From Phytoactinopolyspora halophila (GTDB lineage: Bacteria; Actinomycetota; Actinomycetes; Jiangellales; Jiangellaceae), in contig NZ_QMIG01000017.1 in the NCBI RefSeq assembly GCF_003287285.1, positions 46,117-110,116 of the forward strand: 64,000 nucleotides of DNA. The letters run 5' to 3'. The position numbers and the translations under genes were made by a program. The notes beneath the pieces are model-generated. The model was not told where the DNA came from. It saw only the letters and a list, made by a program, of their open reading frames with translations, and searched no databases. Positions 1-9,708 of this stretch are shown here, in pieces (positions within the stretch are counted from its first letter, which is position 1; each line of letters starts with the position of its first letter).

Positions 1-738
1 GTGGCTGTTTGGCAGACGCCAAAAGCCCGTTGTATGGACCCAACTGGGGTAATCCAACGGACTGGGCAAAACAACTGGGCTAAATGCTTGCAATACTGTT
101 ACAGGTCCTCCATCAGGTCGTCGCAGAATATCGTGGCGGTTTCGTCGCAAGTCCAATCCCAAGGTCTCTTGACGCCACCTGTCGATAGCTCTCCGGAGGA
201 GTGCATTCATCACCAAATTTGTCGGAAACGCCTTGGTGATCGAATAGGACGCGCGATTGATCACGCGAGATGAGCCGAATCGGAAGGCTGGATGAGCAAA
301 AGAGCTAGTTGGAACCCAAGAAGGATGCAAGCACACAGGCACCGCCGGCACGGCCAACTTTTCAGCTACGTGATGAGCTGGAAGAGTCGCGTGATGGACG
401 ATAACATCTGCTCCTTCATCAGCCGCAGCTGAGATATTCTCGAGGCCACCCACCATCGAGGAAGCGTCTTCCCCGAATAGCCGAATAGTTCGCTTTAGGC
501 GCGTCAGAGTATGCCTGTCAGCATCCCATACCAGGGCTCGATATTCCGAACCTGTCAACAATCGATTGAGCTTGTTATTCAGTGGCTTGGTACGAATATT
601 GTACGCTTCCGCAAGAGGGGACAATGCATCAGGCAAAGCAAGCGTGACTTCATGACCAGCCCTTACAAGTTCGATCGCGAGCGCGACAAAGGGTTGTATA
701 TCGCCCCGCGTTCCGTTGGTCAGGAGCAAAACCTTCAT
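1..738 (-). CDS. Glycosyltransferase, GT1/sterol glucosyltransferase type (3' end cut by window)
   Basis: The reverse strand is open from an ATG at 738 to the window edge (246 codons, no stop), so the C-terminal acceptor/donor half is outside the window. The first residues read MKVLLLTNGTRGDIQPFVAL, the signature start of the YjiC/sterol 3-beta-glucosyltransferase group of GT-B enzymes, which move a sugar from an NDP-sugar to a lipid or small-molecule acceptor. Around residues 120-135 there is a histidine-rich stretch (VIVHHATLPAHHVAEKL) matching the N-domain acceptor loop. The start is supported by the family N terminus. It lies in the AT-richer segment with the peptide importer and probably arrived with it. 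The acceptor cannot be predicted. Confidence 0.8.
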   Translation of the reverse strand, partial: MKVLLLTNGTRGDIQPFVALAIELVRAGHEVTLALPDALSPLAEAYNIRTKPLNNKLNRLLTGSEYRALVWDADRHTLTRLKRTIRLFGEDASSMVGGLENISAAADEGADVIVHHATLPAHHVAEKLAVPAVPVCLHPSWVPTSSFAHPAFRFGSSRVINRASYSITKAFPTNLVMNALLRRAIDRWRQETLGLDLRRNRHDILRRPDGGPVTVLQAFSPVVLPSPLDYPSWVHTTGFWRLPNSH

Positions 739-2366
739 TTTCGCTTTTCCTTCCCGATATCCAATCGCCCGCGCACAAGCGGCACTTTCTAATATGGTTA
801 AGTCAAAACAGAACTCACTCAATGCCTGAAGACTTTACATAATGCGCTTGATAGAACTAATCAAATCTAACGCTTGGCGGAGTGAATTACAGAGTATTGA
901 GTTCGCAAATTTATTCACTACCTATTCGTTGAGTTCCTGCACACATTGAAATCAACATGCCTTTCCGGCCGTCCCATTGCAAAAAGCTGGGAAGCTGTAG
1001 TCATAACTCCTTATGTAAGCGATGAGTGGCTAGGCGAAAAGAACGCAATTGGCTCGTGTAATCAAATATCTCAGGACGGCGAATACTTTCAAAAGGGGGC
1101 TATTTCCGCGCCCGCAATATTACATTACTCCAGCAATCCGACGGAGATAATAGTATAGATGAAGAGCGAAACTAGGTAGACTGGCGAAATACCCAGCACT
1201 TCTAACGGCTCATTCTGGGGCTGACGGGCATCTCGCCATGACACTATACTGGCCCTGGGGAGATGTACCGTTTCGACACACGCCGCCCTCGTAGTTCGCT
1301 CGTAATTTGCGCTTTACTACGACTGAGAGCAGCTGACGGCGATCGAGAATTGACCCTTGGATGAGTTCTTTCAAGAATAGCCGGTAAGGTGTGGACGAAT
1401 TATCGTCTCTTGGCTCGTAAAAGTTGCCTTTGATTGCGATGAATTTAGTTGACGAGGTAGGACCTGTGCTCGCTCCAGGGGCGGTAATCGTGAGTACCCC
1501 GCTGGAACGAGCCAACGCCTCGTTCAGCTAACGATGAGAGGGGTAGGTGCGAACAAGTGGACGAGTTCGAAGCTGAAGGGACGGAACCAACCCTGTCCGT
1601 CACCGCGCCGGCACCCGCGCAGCCTCAGTGCAACTCTGCCTACCAACCGTCCGAGCCGGTCGACTTCTGAGGCCGTCAACCCTTCGCGCTTCGACTGCGA
1701 ACATTACTGCATGTCCGGCCGGGCGGGCCGAGATACCTAGACACCGGTGGACCGGCTGGCGCAGTGGAAAATTCTCCGGAGTGTGCTGGAGGTGCTGATC
1801 GACGAACATGTGCGCGATCGGTTTCTCCACACAGCGGGGAGGACGGCGTGACCAGTTTCGATCAGGCGGAGACTGGCGCAAGGCTTGGGAAGCTGAATTC
1901 GACACGATGATGGGAATTTCGAGATCCTGACCAACGCCGTTGCGGAAGCTATCGATCTTGCAGGAATCGGTCGAACGGGTTTGACGACGGTGCGAATGAA
2001 CAGGTTGGACGCCGGGATGGAGACTTCACGCAAACTGGTCGCATGGTGCAATAGTGGTCTGTGTGACTTGCCCCGATAGGATCGGGTCCCACGCTACCCA
2101 TAAGTGGTTGAATGAGCTTCCCGATGAACGCGCGTGTGGCGCGAGATGCGTGTGGCGCGAGATGAGAGATCGTCGTTCCCCGTGCAATCCTCCAGATCGT
2201 CGCCGCACATAAAAAGGTGGCCCTGTTAGGGTCCGCCCGGCACCAAAGAAGTTTCAGAAGACCGTCAGGCGCAAATCACGTCGTCCGTCTCTGGACTCCG
2301 CCACAAAGGGCCTGTCTCGTCTCTCCTCATCTCCTTGGTCCCCGCACATCGCTCCGCCCTCACCAT
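739..2366. other. Gene-poor stretch, about 1.6 kb
   Basis: I see no convincing gene here. Short open frames exist (for example about 100 codons on the minus strand at 1210-1515 and 70 codons on the plus strand at 946-1158), but none has a recognisable family motif or a good ribosome binding site. Plus-strand fragments around 1743-1850 and 1915-2060 read like pieces of real protein (for example LTNAVAEAIDLAGIGRTGL) broken by stops and frame changes, which suggests a decayed gene. Near 2130-2165 a 15-base unit (gtgtggcgcgagatg) is repeated in tandem. Base composition changes from AT-rich on the left to more GC-rich around 1550-2350. Confidence 0.5.
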
Positions 2367-3395
2367 TCAACGACTTCTACCGGGGAAGTGACACGCCGAC
2401 TCGTGACCAACGCCAGCTCGGTCTGCCAGTTCCGGCGTCTCATTTTCACACACCTCCGCCGCCTTCCAGCAACGACCCCGAAATGAGCATCCGATCTCAT
2501 CTGCCCTCACATCATCCGCACCACCTTCGAGAACCACCCGTTGTTTTGCTTCCCGGTCTCTCGGATCGCTCACCGGAACCGCCGACAACAAGGCCTCTGT
2601 ATATGGATGTGACGGATTCTCATAGATATCACGAGGCGCACCTATCTCCACAAGTTCACCGAAATACATGACCGCCACACGATCGCATACATGTCGCACG
2701 ACCGAAAGATCATGCGAAATAAGTAAATAGGACAGCGATAATTGTTTCCGCAAACTCTCGAGTAGCTCAATCACTTGTGCCTGGATAGATACATCCAGAG
2801 CAGACAACGGCTCGTCCAATACCAACAGCCGCGGGTTCAGTGCCAAAGCCCTGGCAATACATATTCTTTGTCTCTGTCCTCCCGAAAATTCATGTGGATA
2901 TCTCCGGCCGTGTTCCGGTTCCAACCCCACAAGCGCCAGAAGTTCATCCACCCTCTCCGCTCTTTCGCGAGCACCATAAGCACCATGCACCTGGAGAGGT
3001 TCCGCCACAATTGCACGGACCGTCATTCGAGGATTTAAAGACGAGAAGGGATCTTGCAGGACGATCTGCATCTCTCGGCGAAGTTTTCGAATATCCCTCT
3101 TACTCAATTGAGTAACGTCATTGCCATCGAAGATAATTCGACCCTTACTTGGCTGAATAAGCCCAAGTATCGCCATGCCGGTCGTCGACTTTCCGCAACC
3201 CGATTCACCCACAAGACCCAACGCCTCACCGGCCAAAAGGTCGAAACTCACGTCATGCACCGCAGAAACTGTACCCAATTTTCGCCGCAGAACACTTGAA
3301 AGTATCGGATACTCAACGGATAGTCCCTCGACGCGCAACAGTTTTTGACGATCGGGACTCGGAGAAATTGAATCTGTCTCAATGAGCTCCATCAT
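2367..3395 (-). CDS. Oligopeptide/dipeptide ABC transporter ATP-binding protein (DppF/OppF type)
   Basis: This is the second ATPase of a peptide/nickel-type importer. Walker A is GESGCGKST, the signature motif is FSGGQRQR, and Walker B runs [12 protein letters not shown]. The C-terminal oligopeptide-transporter extension has the usual cysteines ([11 protein letters not shown] and CxNETPEL-like). Length from the chosen ATG is 342 residues, normal for the family. ATG at 3395 (or 3392) follows a GGGGTG stretch; a GTG at 3419 would add eight residues with a poorer spacing. It is the last gene of the five-gene operon, 37 bases after the first ATPase gene. It would pair with DppD to power uptake through the DppBC channel at the cytoplasmic membrane. 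Confidence 0.9.
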   Translation of the reverse strand: MMELIETDSISPSPDRQKLLRVEGLSVEYPILSSVLRRKLGTVSAVHDVSFDLLAGEALGLVGESGCGKSTTGMAILGLIQPSKGRIIFDGNDVTQLSKRDIRKLRREMQIVLQDPFSSLNPRMTVRAIVAEPLQVHGAYGARERAERVDELLALVGLEPEHGRRYPHEFSGGQRQRICIARALALNPRLLVLDEPLSALDVSIQAQVIELLESLRKQLSLSYLLISHDLSVVRHVCDRVAVMYFGELVEIGAPRDIYENPSHPYTEALLSAVPVSDPRDREAKQRVVLEGGADDVRADEIGCSFRGRCWKAAEVCENETPELADRAGVGHESACHFPGRSR

Positions 3396-3432
3396 AAGCT
3401 TCACCCCAGCCACCAGCACCAGTCAGCACTAA

Positions 3433-4485
3433 TCACCTATCAAAGATGTCGAGTTCATCCAACTCCCTTGAGAAATGGCACGCCGATAGTCGTTCGCTCC
3501 CGCTATTTGTTTCCTGCAACGGCGGTTCTAGCTCTCGGCACAACTGTCTATCGTGTGAAAGCGAACAGCGTGGATGAAACGCACATCCTTCTGGCAGCTC
3601 CACCAAGCTGGGCATCTGCCCACTGATCGATCTCAACTCATCGCTTTGATCACCGATCCTGGGCAAACTCTCAAGGAGGGCACGTGTATAAGGATGGCGG
3701 GGACTGGCAAACAATTCAACAACACCCGCAGACTCCACAATTTTCCCCGCATACATGACCAAGACTCTATCTGCAAGTTCTGCCACAAGACCTAGGTCAT
3801 GTGTAATTAAAACGATTGCTCCCCCCGTTTCTTTTTGCACTAGACGCAACACGTCAATAATCTGAGCCTGTATCGTCATGTCCAGCGCTGTCGTCGGCTC
3901 GTCCGCAATGAGCAATCTCGGCCTATTCGCCATTGCCATCGCGATCATCGCGCGCTGACGCATTCCGCCCGAATACTGGTGCGGATACTGCTTGCACCGG
4001 AGTTCCGGATTTGGCACCCCAACCATGGATAGCAGGGTAATAGACCGCGACCATGCCCACCGCCGCGTCGCCCGCTCGTCATGCACGCGTATAGCTTCTG
4101 AAATTTGATCCCCAATCGTCTTCACCGGATTAAATGATGCCATAGGATCTTGAAATATTACCGAAATATCTTTACCGCGCACCTCTCGAAGTTCACGTTC
4201 GCCAAGATTCAGCAAATCTCGACCACCGAACTCCGCATGACCGCTGTTCACAATGGCAACGTCTTGCCGCATCAGACCAAGAAGCGTATTGACACTCACA
4301 CTCTTGCCAGAACCCGATTCACCCACAATAGCTAGGACTTCTCCATCGTAGATATCCCAGCCAATGTTCCTTACCGCTTGAACTAACCCTTCATCCGACC
4401 TCAACGACACTGATAGATCTCTCACGGACAATAGAGGTTCTCTTTCGGCACCCCTCTTTTCTCTCGCTTCCGCCATCTCATTCAT
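3433..4485 (-). CDS. Oligopeptide/dipeptide ABC transporter ATP-binding protein (DppD/OppD type)
   Basis: First ATPase subunit of the importer, 350 residues. Walker A is GESGSGKSV, the signature is YSGGMRQRAMIAMAM, Walker B is LLIADEPTTALD, and the switch histidine lies in LITHDLGLVAE. The oligopeptide extension with cysteines (GCAFHPRCS) is present at the C terminus. The ATG overlaps the stop of the upstream permease gene by four bases (ATGA), which points to translational coupling. The codon choice and base composition are noticeably more AT-rich than in the genes after 9.7 kb. Confidence 0.92.
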   Translation of the reverse strand: MNEMAEAREKRGAEREPLLSVRDLSVSLRSDEGLVQAVRNIGWDIYDGEVLAIVGESGSGKSVSVNTLLGLMRQDVAIVNSGHAEFGGRDLLNLGERELREVRGKDISVIFQDPMASFNPVKTIGDQISEAIRVHDERATRRWAWSRSITLLSMVGVPNPELRCKQYPHQYSGGMRQRAMIAMAMANRPRLLIADEPTTALDMTIQAQIIDVLRLVQKETGGAIVLITHDLGLVAELADRVLVMYAGKIVESAGVVELFASPRHPYTRALLESLPRIGDQSDELRSISGQMPSLVELPEGCAFHPRCSLSHDRQLCRELEPPLQETNSGSERLSACHFSRELDELDIFDR

Positions 4486-5444
4486 AGTCGCTGCCTCGGG
4501 TCGAATGCATCACGTAAGCCATCCCCCATGAAATTTATCGACAAAACTGTCGCAGCTATTGCTACCCCTGGCGGCAGCCAAAGCCACGGCATCTCCTGAA
4601 GTATTGTCATCGACTGTGCCGCCTGCAGCATGCCACCCCATGTAGCATTTGGCCGTTCCACTCCGAGTCCTAAAAACGATAGGGCCGCTTCAAGTAAGAT
4701 GGCATTCGCGCTAAGCAGGGTTGCCACCACGGTCAATGGAGGCAAAACTGGCCCAATCATGTGCCGACGTACAATCGCCAAACTACCGGAACCCATCGCA
4801 CGCGCCGAGAGGACGTAGTCCATCTCACGAACCGACAACGACACCTGACGCACGATGCGACACGCAGTCGGCCATTCGAATGCGGCAATCACTACTATTA
4901 TCGTCGTTACGCTTGGGCCCAGGATAGCCACCAACAGCAAGATCACTACCAGCGGCGGGAACGAGAGAAATACGTCAACGACCCTCATAATAATCGCGTC
5001 AACCCAGCCGCGAAAAATTCCCGCGATCAGTCCGAGCAACGTCCCTAGACCCGTCGCCGAAACGGCCGCTGCAATTCCGACGGTCAGTGACACTCGTGCT
5101 CCGTGCAAAAGTCGGCTCAAGACGTCTCTTCCCGCCGAATCCGTCCCCAACCAATGAGCACCACTCGGTGGCTCACGATATGCCGCCGTATTTACAGCAT
5201 TAGGATCATACGGAGAGATAAGGGGAGCTAGGACGGCTAGGAGTAGCAGAAGTGACAGGAGCAAGACGCTTGCCATCGCTAGGCGATGATGCCTGAAACG
5301 CCTTATAGCGAGCCGAGACGGCGATAGCGCCTGTCCCGCCCGCCCGTTTCCTCCTTTCTGCACCTCCCTTTCCCGCCGCCGACCTATGCCTTCTTCGTCG
5401 CTCCTACCTGCCACCGGAACGGCCGTTTGCACGTTCTCACTCAT
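4482..5444 (-). CDS. Peptide ABC transporter permease (DppC/OppC type)
   Basis: Membrane subunit of 320 residues. A charged cytoplasmic N terminus of about 50 residues leads into the first transmembrane helix (residues about 57-75) and the OppC-type segment HWLGTDSAGRDVLSRLLHGA. The coupling (EAA-type) loop follows near residues 215-235 (SARAMGSGSLAIVRRHM). The protein ends with the family's FDPRQRL tail. It overlaps both neighbours by ATGA (4482-4485 and 5441-5444). With the DppB partner it forms the channel. Confidence 0.92.
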   Translation of the reverse strand: MSENVQTAVPVAGRSDEEGIGRRREREVQKGGNGRAGQALSPSRLAIRRFRHHRLAMASVLLLSLLLLLAVLAPLISPYDPNAVNTAAYREPPSGAHWLGTDSAGRDVLSRLLHGARVSLTVGIAAAVSATGLGTLLGLIAGIFRGWVDAIIMRVVDVFLSFPPLVVILLLVAILGPSVTTIIVVIAAFEWPTACRIVRQVSLSVREMDYVLSARAMGSGSLAIVRRHMIGPVLPPLTVVATLLSANAILLEAALSFLGLGVERPNATWGGMLQAAQSMTILQEMPWLWLPPGVAIAATVLSINFMGDGLRDAFDPRQRL

Positions 5445-6403
5445 AGTCGAATCCTCGGATCAAGCGCTGCCGCAGTTACGTCAGCGAGAAGATTGAATAG
5501 CACGACAAAGACTGCGCTTATAAAGACGATCGCAACTATAACGGGATAATCTCTGCCCATGATGGACTCAAATGTCAGTCGTCCTAACCCCGGCCAAGAG
5601 AAAATTGTCTCAATCACAAGTAGTCCTGTCAGCAATATTGGTACTTGGATTGCAATCACCGTTGTCAGTGGAATAAGCGCATTTCTCAGTCCGTGTCCAA
5701 AAACCACCTTCATCCAAGGCACGCCTTTGGCTCTCGCAGTAGTTATGTAGTCCTGTCTTATTACCTCAAGCATACTCTGTCGCGTATACCGCACATACGG
5801 TCCAATCAAATTGATTGCAAGCACTAATGCCGGCAGGATCAAATGGTGGACACGATCTAATGCCGACGGATTACTCGCAGCCAGCGTACGCATTCCACCT
5901 GTTGGGAATATTCCTAATGATATTGAGAATATATATATTGCCATGAGGCCTAAGAAGAAGTTCGGAATTGACACCGCCATCATACTCGTCACACTTGAAA
6001 GATAATCAAACCACGAATTCTGCTTCAGCGCCGCAAACGTACCCAACAATACGCCAATGATCAGAGCAATAGATAACGCGGTTATCGCCAATATTGCCGT
6101 CGGTCCAATTCGCTCGAAGATCATGTCAGCTACCGGAGTATTTCGCCGGAACGAATGTCCGAGGTTTCCTTGCAGTACCTCACCTATCCATGCAGCGAAC
6201 TGTACAAATATGGGCTTATCTAGACCCAACTCTGAGCGACGCTGTTCAATATACTCCGGAGATGCTGTCGCCAGCTCCTCCGGACTCATCAGTGCCCTAA
6301 CCGGATCTCCAGGTAACATCTGAACGAATATGAACGAGATTCCCAAGATCCCGAACAAGACCGGCACCGAAATGAGGAGGCGTCGTCCGACATAGCTGAG
6401 CAA
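5441..6403 (-). CDS. Peptide ABC transporter permease (DppB/OppB type)
   Basis: Membrane subunit of about 320 residues beginning LSYVGRRLLISVPVLFGIL, the typical first helix of DppB. The conserved LPGDP is in the first periplasmic loop, the coupling loop is in TTARAKGVPWMKV, and the protein ends LDPRIRL. I place the start at TTG 6403 because GAGGAG lies eight bases upstream. The GTG at 6466 that would lengthen the protein lies inside a strong hairpin (6428-6478) and adds residues unlike the family. The TTG start is a judgement; the protein family is not in doubt. Confidence 0.88.
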   Translation of the reverse strand: MLSYVGRRLLISVPVLFGILGISFIFVQMLPGDPVRALMSPEELATASPEYIEQRRSELGLDKPIFVQFAAWIGEVLQGNLGHSFRRNTPVADMIFERIGPTAILAITALSIALIIGVLLGTFAALKQNSWFDYLSSVTSMMAVSIPNFFLGLMAIYIFSISLGIFPTGGMRTLAASNPSALDRVHHLILPALVLAINLIGPYVRYTRQSMLEVIRQDYITTARAKGVPWMKVVFGHGLRNALIPLTTVIAIQVPILLTGLLVIETIFSWPGLGRLTFESIMGRDYPVIVAIVFISAVFVVLFNLLADVTAAALDPRIRL

Positions 6404-6427
6404 TTCTTGCTCCTCTTCGCTATCGCT

Positions 6428-6478
6428 ACACCTTCCTATGTGTCCTCCATATACTTCGACGAACACACAGGAAGGTGT
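6428..6478 (-). promoter_or_regulatory. Intercistronic stem-loop between binding-protein and permease genes
   Basis: Arms 6428-6443 and 6463-6478 pair over 16 bases. The one non-canonical position is a G-U wobble in the minus-strand transcript. The loop is 19 bases. It lies 27 bases after the binding-protein stop and just upstream of the TTG start of the permease. Hairpins in this position commonly protect the upstream mRNA and give more binding protein than permease; that role is inferred here. Confidence 0.65.
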
Positions 6479-6505
6479 CAGCTTATTGCCTCATGTGCTC
6501 TCGCC

Positions 6506-8131
6506 CTATTCCTCCCAGGACCAATCTCCAATTTCGCGAACCCGCGTCTCCGGATTGACACCATCTAATCGCGCATCGTGAGCCACGATGTTGTCGGGTA
6601 TTATCATCCAGATATTGGGCACGTCTTCATTCAAAATACGAAAGGCATCTTTATATATCCTGGCCCGTTCTTCTTGATCAGTTTCACTCGAACCGGCTGA
6701 CCAGAGATCATCTAATTCCTCATTACAGTAGTGTCCTCGATTCGCGCCCATTGGGAAGTGCTTGTCGCAGGCGGTCAGTTCTCGGACGAAATTGGGATCA
6801 ACTGCGAAATTGCCGCCTGCACCCTCCCAGCCATGAAATGACTCCGGTGATTCTTCATTTCGCTCATTCATAGTCGGCAGGTCGACGTTCTCAATCGTCC
6901 AATTTATCCCCACATCTGCCATGTTAGCCTGCGCTATCTCCAGGGCCCGGTCTCGCGGCCCCCCTGGTTCGCTCCAACTCAGAAATATGAGTTCGTTCTC
7001 CGAATTCCAATCAGCCTGTTTAAGAAGCTCTTTCGCACGCTCCGGATCATAGTCATACACAGTTATTCCAGAGTCCGGAAGTGCCCATTCCGGAGCGATG
7101 TGTGGAATATTGGTTTCGGGAACTGTGCAGAAACCATTAAAGGCGGCCTCGCAGATCCCTTTCCGGTCTATTGCATGAGCCATGGCCTGACGCACTCGTT
7201 CATCGAGCAGAGGCTCGTTGTACATCAACCCCCATACAGGGGATTGCGAGACTCCTGTCGTTGATTGAATCTCGACGTGCTCAAATTCCGCAATTCGGTC
7301 CGCATCGGAAGGATCGACCCTGTCATAATAATGGAGCTCTCCGGTTTCCAGTTGGGCGTTAGCAACATCGCCCGGTAGATATTTGATAAATAGGCGACTA
7401 AAGCCTGCTTCTCCCAAGGACCACTGATCGCTGCGCTCAAGTTCGATATGCTGACCTGATTCCCATTCCACGAACTTATACGGGCCATTTGACACAGGAA
7501 AGCTCGAAAAGTATTCGTGATCATTAAGATCGTCGTGTGGCACGTCTCCAAGGACGTGCTCCGGAACGACAAAGATCCGTTCCCTCGCCATATCTTGCAA
7601 CCATACAGATGGGCTCTCAAGCTCGATTACCACCGTATGTTCATCTGGCGTAGTCAGACCTGCTATCTCTTCCGTCTCGCCGCTAAGGAATTCCTCTGCT
7701 CCTACTACACCTGCCAGTGATCCGGCTCGTACGCTGACCTGTGGATCTAAATTGTGTTCTAGCGTAAGCGCGACATCAGCTGACGTTACCGCAGTGCCGT
7801 CGGTCCATTCCAGGCCCGAATTCATCTCTAGGGTTACGGTCAGACCGTCGTCTGACACCTCCCATGATTCCAGGAGCTCGGAGTGCCATTCGCCGGCCGA
7901 GTCGACCCAGATAAGTGGCGTGAGTATCGCTGCAAAAACCGGTTCTTTACCACCGTGCGAATCGTACGGCAAGAGATCGGGAGGTTCGTCCGGATTTCCT
8001 AACTGCAGCGTTTGCTCGCTCCCCGATTCTGCACCTCCGTCGCTTGTATCATTGTCATTAGGACCACTACATGCGGCGATTATCAAGATAGACACCGCCG
8101 CGGGTGCTAGGCCTAGGGCTCCGAGGTTCAT
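6506..8131 (-). CDS. Peptide/nickel-type ABC transporter substrate-binding lipoprotein (SBP_bac_5)
   Basis: 541 residues. A hydrophobic signal ends in the lipobox IIAAC with the lipidated cysteine at residue 21; the signal lacks the usual positive residues before the hydrophobic core. The mature protein has the family pattern: an early PPDLLPYDSH segment, LLESWEVSDDGLTVTLEMNS around residues 85-105, VRQAMAHAIDRKGICEAAF near 315, and the YDPERAKELLKQA element near 365. ATG 8131 has GGGAG nine bases upstream. It is the first gene of the importer operon and should capture a peptide, opine or similar solute outside the membrane. The ligand cannot be read from the sequence. Confidence 0.93.
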   Translation of the reverse strand: MNLGALGLAPAAVSILIIAACSGPNDNDTSDGGAESGSEQTLQLGNPDEPPDLLPYDSHGGKEPVFAAILTPLIWVDSAGEWHSELLESWEVSDDGLTVTLEMNSGLEWTDGTAVTSADVALTLEHNLDPQVSVRAGSLAGVVGAEEFLSGETEEIAGLTTPDEHTVVIELESPSVWLQDMARERIFVVPEHVLGDVPHDDLNDHEYFSSFPVSNGPYKFVEWESGQHIELERSDQWSLGEAGFSRLFIKYLPGDVANAQLETGELHYYDRVDPSDADRIAEFEHVEIQSTTGVSQSPVWGLMYNEPLLDERVRQAMAHAIDRKGICEAAFNGFCTVPETNIPHIAPEWALPDSGITVYDYDPERAKELLKQADWNSENELIFLSWSEPGGPRDRALEIAQANMADVGINWTIENVDLPTMNERNEESPESFHGWEGAGGNFAVDPNFVRELTACDKHFPMGANRGHYCNEELDDLWSAGSSETDQEERARIYKDAFRILNEDVPNIWMIIPDNIVAHDARLDGVNPETRVREIGDWSWEE

Positions 8132-9243
8132 GCCGTCACGCTCCCTTCTTAGCGGGCAGACGATTAAAGTCGAGTATCCGCTAGAGCGCTATCCGCTCAC
8201 TCAGCGTGTAATACATCCGCTCCTTATAGCCTTTGTATATTCGCCCCGACTGGGCTCAGCCCACGATGGTTTTATTCAACAAAATATACATTTTATTCAT
8301 AGTAGAAACTGGCTGATTCCGTGTCAATCGTTGACGCGCAATATTGGCTCGCTGTGATTGTTTCGTCACCCAAGGCCCTCGTAGTAATGAGAGGGTGGAA
8401 TATTTGCATGACTGACATGATGAATGTCTGCTACGTCTACTTATGTCGCCCTCCGCTCGTTCTGCATGAAACGGTGGCTATGTTCGCGTGAAATTTGTCA
8501 GCTATTTTTGTTTTTGCCGAATTGATCTATATGTGATCTTAACAATCGCTTCTCATTCCGCGACATCTGATATTCCGTAACTTACGAGGCTTGAGTGCTG
8601 GACAATTGGGGCGGTCTCGATAATGCAGGCCGTGACAGTGATCTGCCTATATGCAGGATACACGGTTATTATGGAATTTCGTGCATCCTGGTCAAGCTGC
8701 CTAGAAGTGACGTTCATTTCCTTATCTGGCATTATTACTTCAGCTCAGTCGAATGGCGCGTCATCGGGTTGTGATCGCTTGCGATACCCAAACTGAAACT
8801 ACGGCAATATCTCAGAGATTTGATGCCGATGCAACACTTATTTTGGCTATATAATCGGTCTTTCGTGCATAACAGCCGCAGGCCAGTTTGATCGGTGCCG
8901 CTGTGTTTGATTGGTGGAATAGACGATGCTGTCTAATATAGCTTGAACACCTTGTGCGTGCGTGCGGTGCAGCCCTTTGAAGATGAGAGAAAGGTAGTAA
9001 TTTTTAATCCAAAAATGACTTCGAAATACTCGAGGCAGGTCACGATCATTCAAGGCTTTACGTATTTTTTATATCTTTGGATCTCGGTGGAATTCCAAGA
9101 AATATTTTCGCGATCCCAAGCACTTGACACATGGCAGACAACATATATGCTTGTAGATATGAGGTGTTCATTCGAACGGCACCTCAGATCTCATCAAAAT
9201 GGCCACGCTTCCGGACAAATTTGATGAGATGAACTCCTCTTGC
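8132..9243. other. AT-rich non-coding stretch upstream of the importer operon
   Basis: No gene is supported in this 1.1-kb AT-rich stretch. It must contain the promoter of the importer operon. Two copies of TTTTATTCA lie at 8270-8278 and 8291-8299, exactly 21 bases (two helical turns) apart, about 140-170 bases before the binding-protein start, so they are a candidate activator or repressor site. Short open frames at 8847-9053 (minus) and 8943-9224 (plus) have no recognisable content. Confidence 0.45.
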
Positions 9244-9325
9244 GGCCCAAAGAGGGCCACTTTTGTAAGAGTAGTTTCCACCCGAAGCGGTCCGGGTCGA
9301 TCCCTTTAATGATTGGCCCGGACCG
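9244..9325. terminator. Two adjacent hairpins at the edge of the AT-rich segment
   Basis: A short hairpin pairs GGCCC 9244-9248 with GGGCC 9254-9258 and is followed by a T-rich stretch. A second pairs 9288-9298 with 9315-9325 (11-base arms, CGGTCCGGGTC against GGCCCGGACCG) and is followed on the plus strand by ttcatttt. They look like intrinsic terminators reading left to right, at the border between AT-rich and GC-rich DNA. No plus-strand gene is seen just upstream. Confidence 0.5.
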
Positions 9326-9637
9326 TTCATTTTGCGGTGCGCGAGCCATCGATACGGCTATTCCGCCGTCCCGCCCGCATTCGTGTCCTTGAGGTCTGGG
9401 AAATACTCAACTGCGTCCGCAGCGTGAATAGCGAACCGATCTCTTGATCGGGCGGTATCTGCGACGCCACACCACACAACACTTCGTCTGATGGTGTCGC
9501 GGCGACCTTCTCGTCGATCTTCCGCCGAATTTGTGAATCCCCATGCCGGCACATTCTAGAGAGTCAATGGTCGACGTGCGCAACAGGGCTACGGACTGCC
9601 GCTCCCCACCGCGTCATCGTGCGTCACGCCGACCTCA
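9326..9637. other. Non-coding stretch at the base-composition border
   Basis: About 310 bases between the two hairpins and the rhamnosidase terminator. Small minus-strand frames (75 and 64 codons, ending near 9327 and 9358) are open, and one ends with a protein-like run (AVEYFPDLKDTNAGGTAE). This may be the tail of a lost gene, but I recognise no family and see no start. Confidence 0.3.
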
Positions 9638-9681
9638 CCACGGCCCCGATCGCCGACGCGGACCGGCAATCGGGGCCGTGG
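9638..9681. terminator. Hairpin after the rhamnosidase gene
   Basis: Perfect 13-base arms 9638-9650 and 9669-9681 (CCACGGCCCCGAT against its complement) with an 18-base loop, 28 bases past the stop of the minus-strand rhamnosidase gene. The T-run is on the plus-strand side, so for the rhamnosidase transcript it is a U-poor terminator. Confidence 0.6.
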
Positions 9682-9708
9682 CTTTTGGCGCTGACGGGGC
9701 GCCAGCTC

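Noticed and set aside
8847..9224. Two small open frames (68 codons minus, 93 codons plus)
   Set aside because: No ribosome binding site, no recognisable motif, and they overlap each other in AT-rich non-coding DNA.
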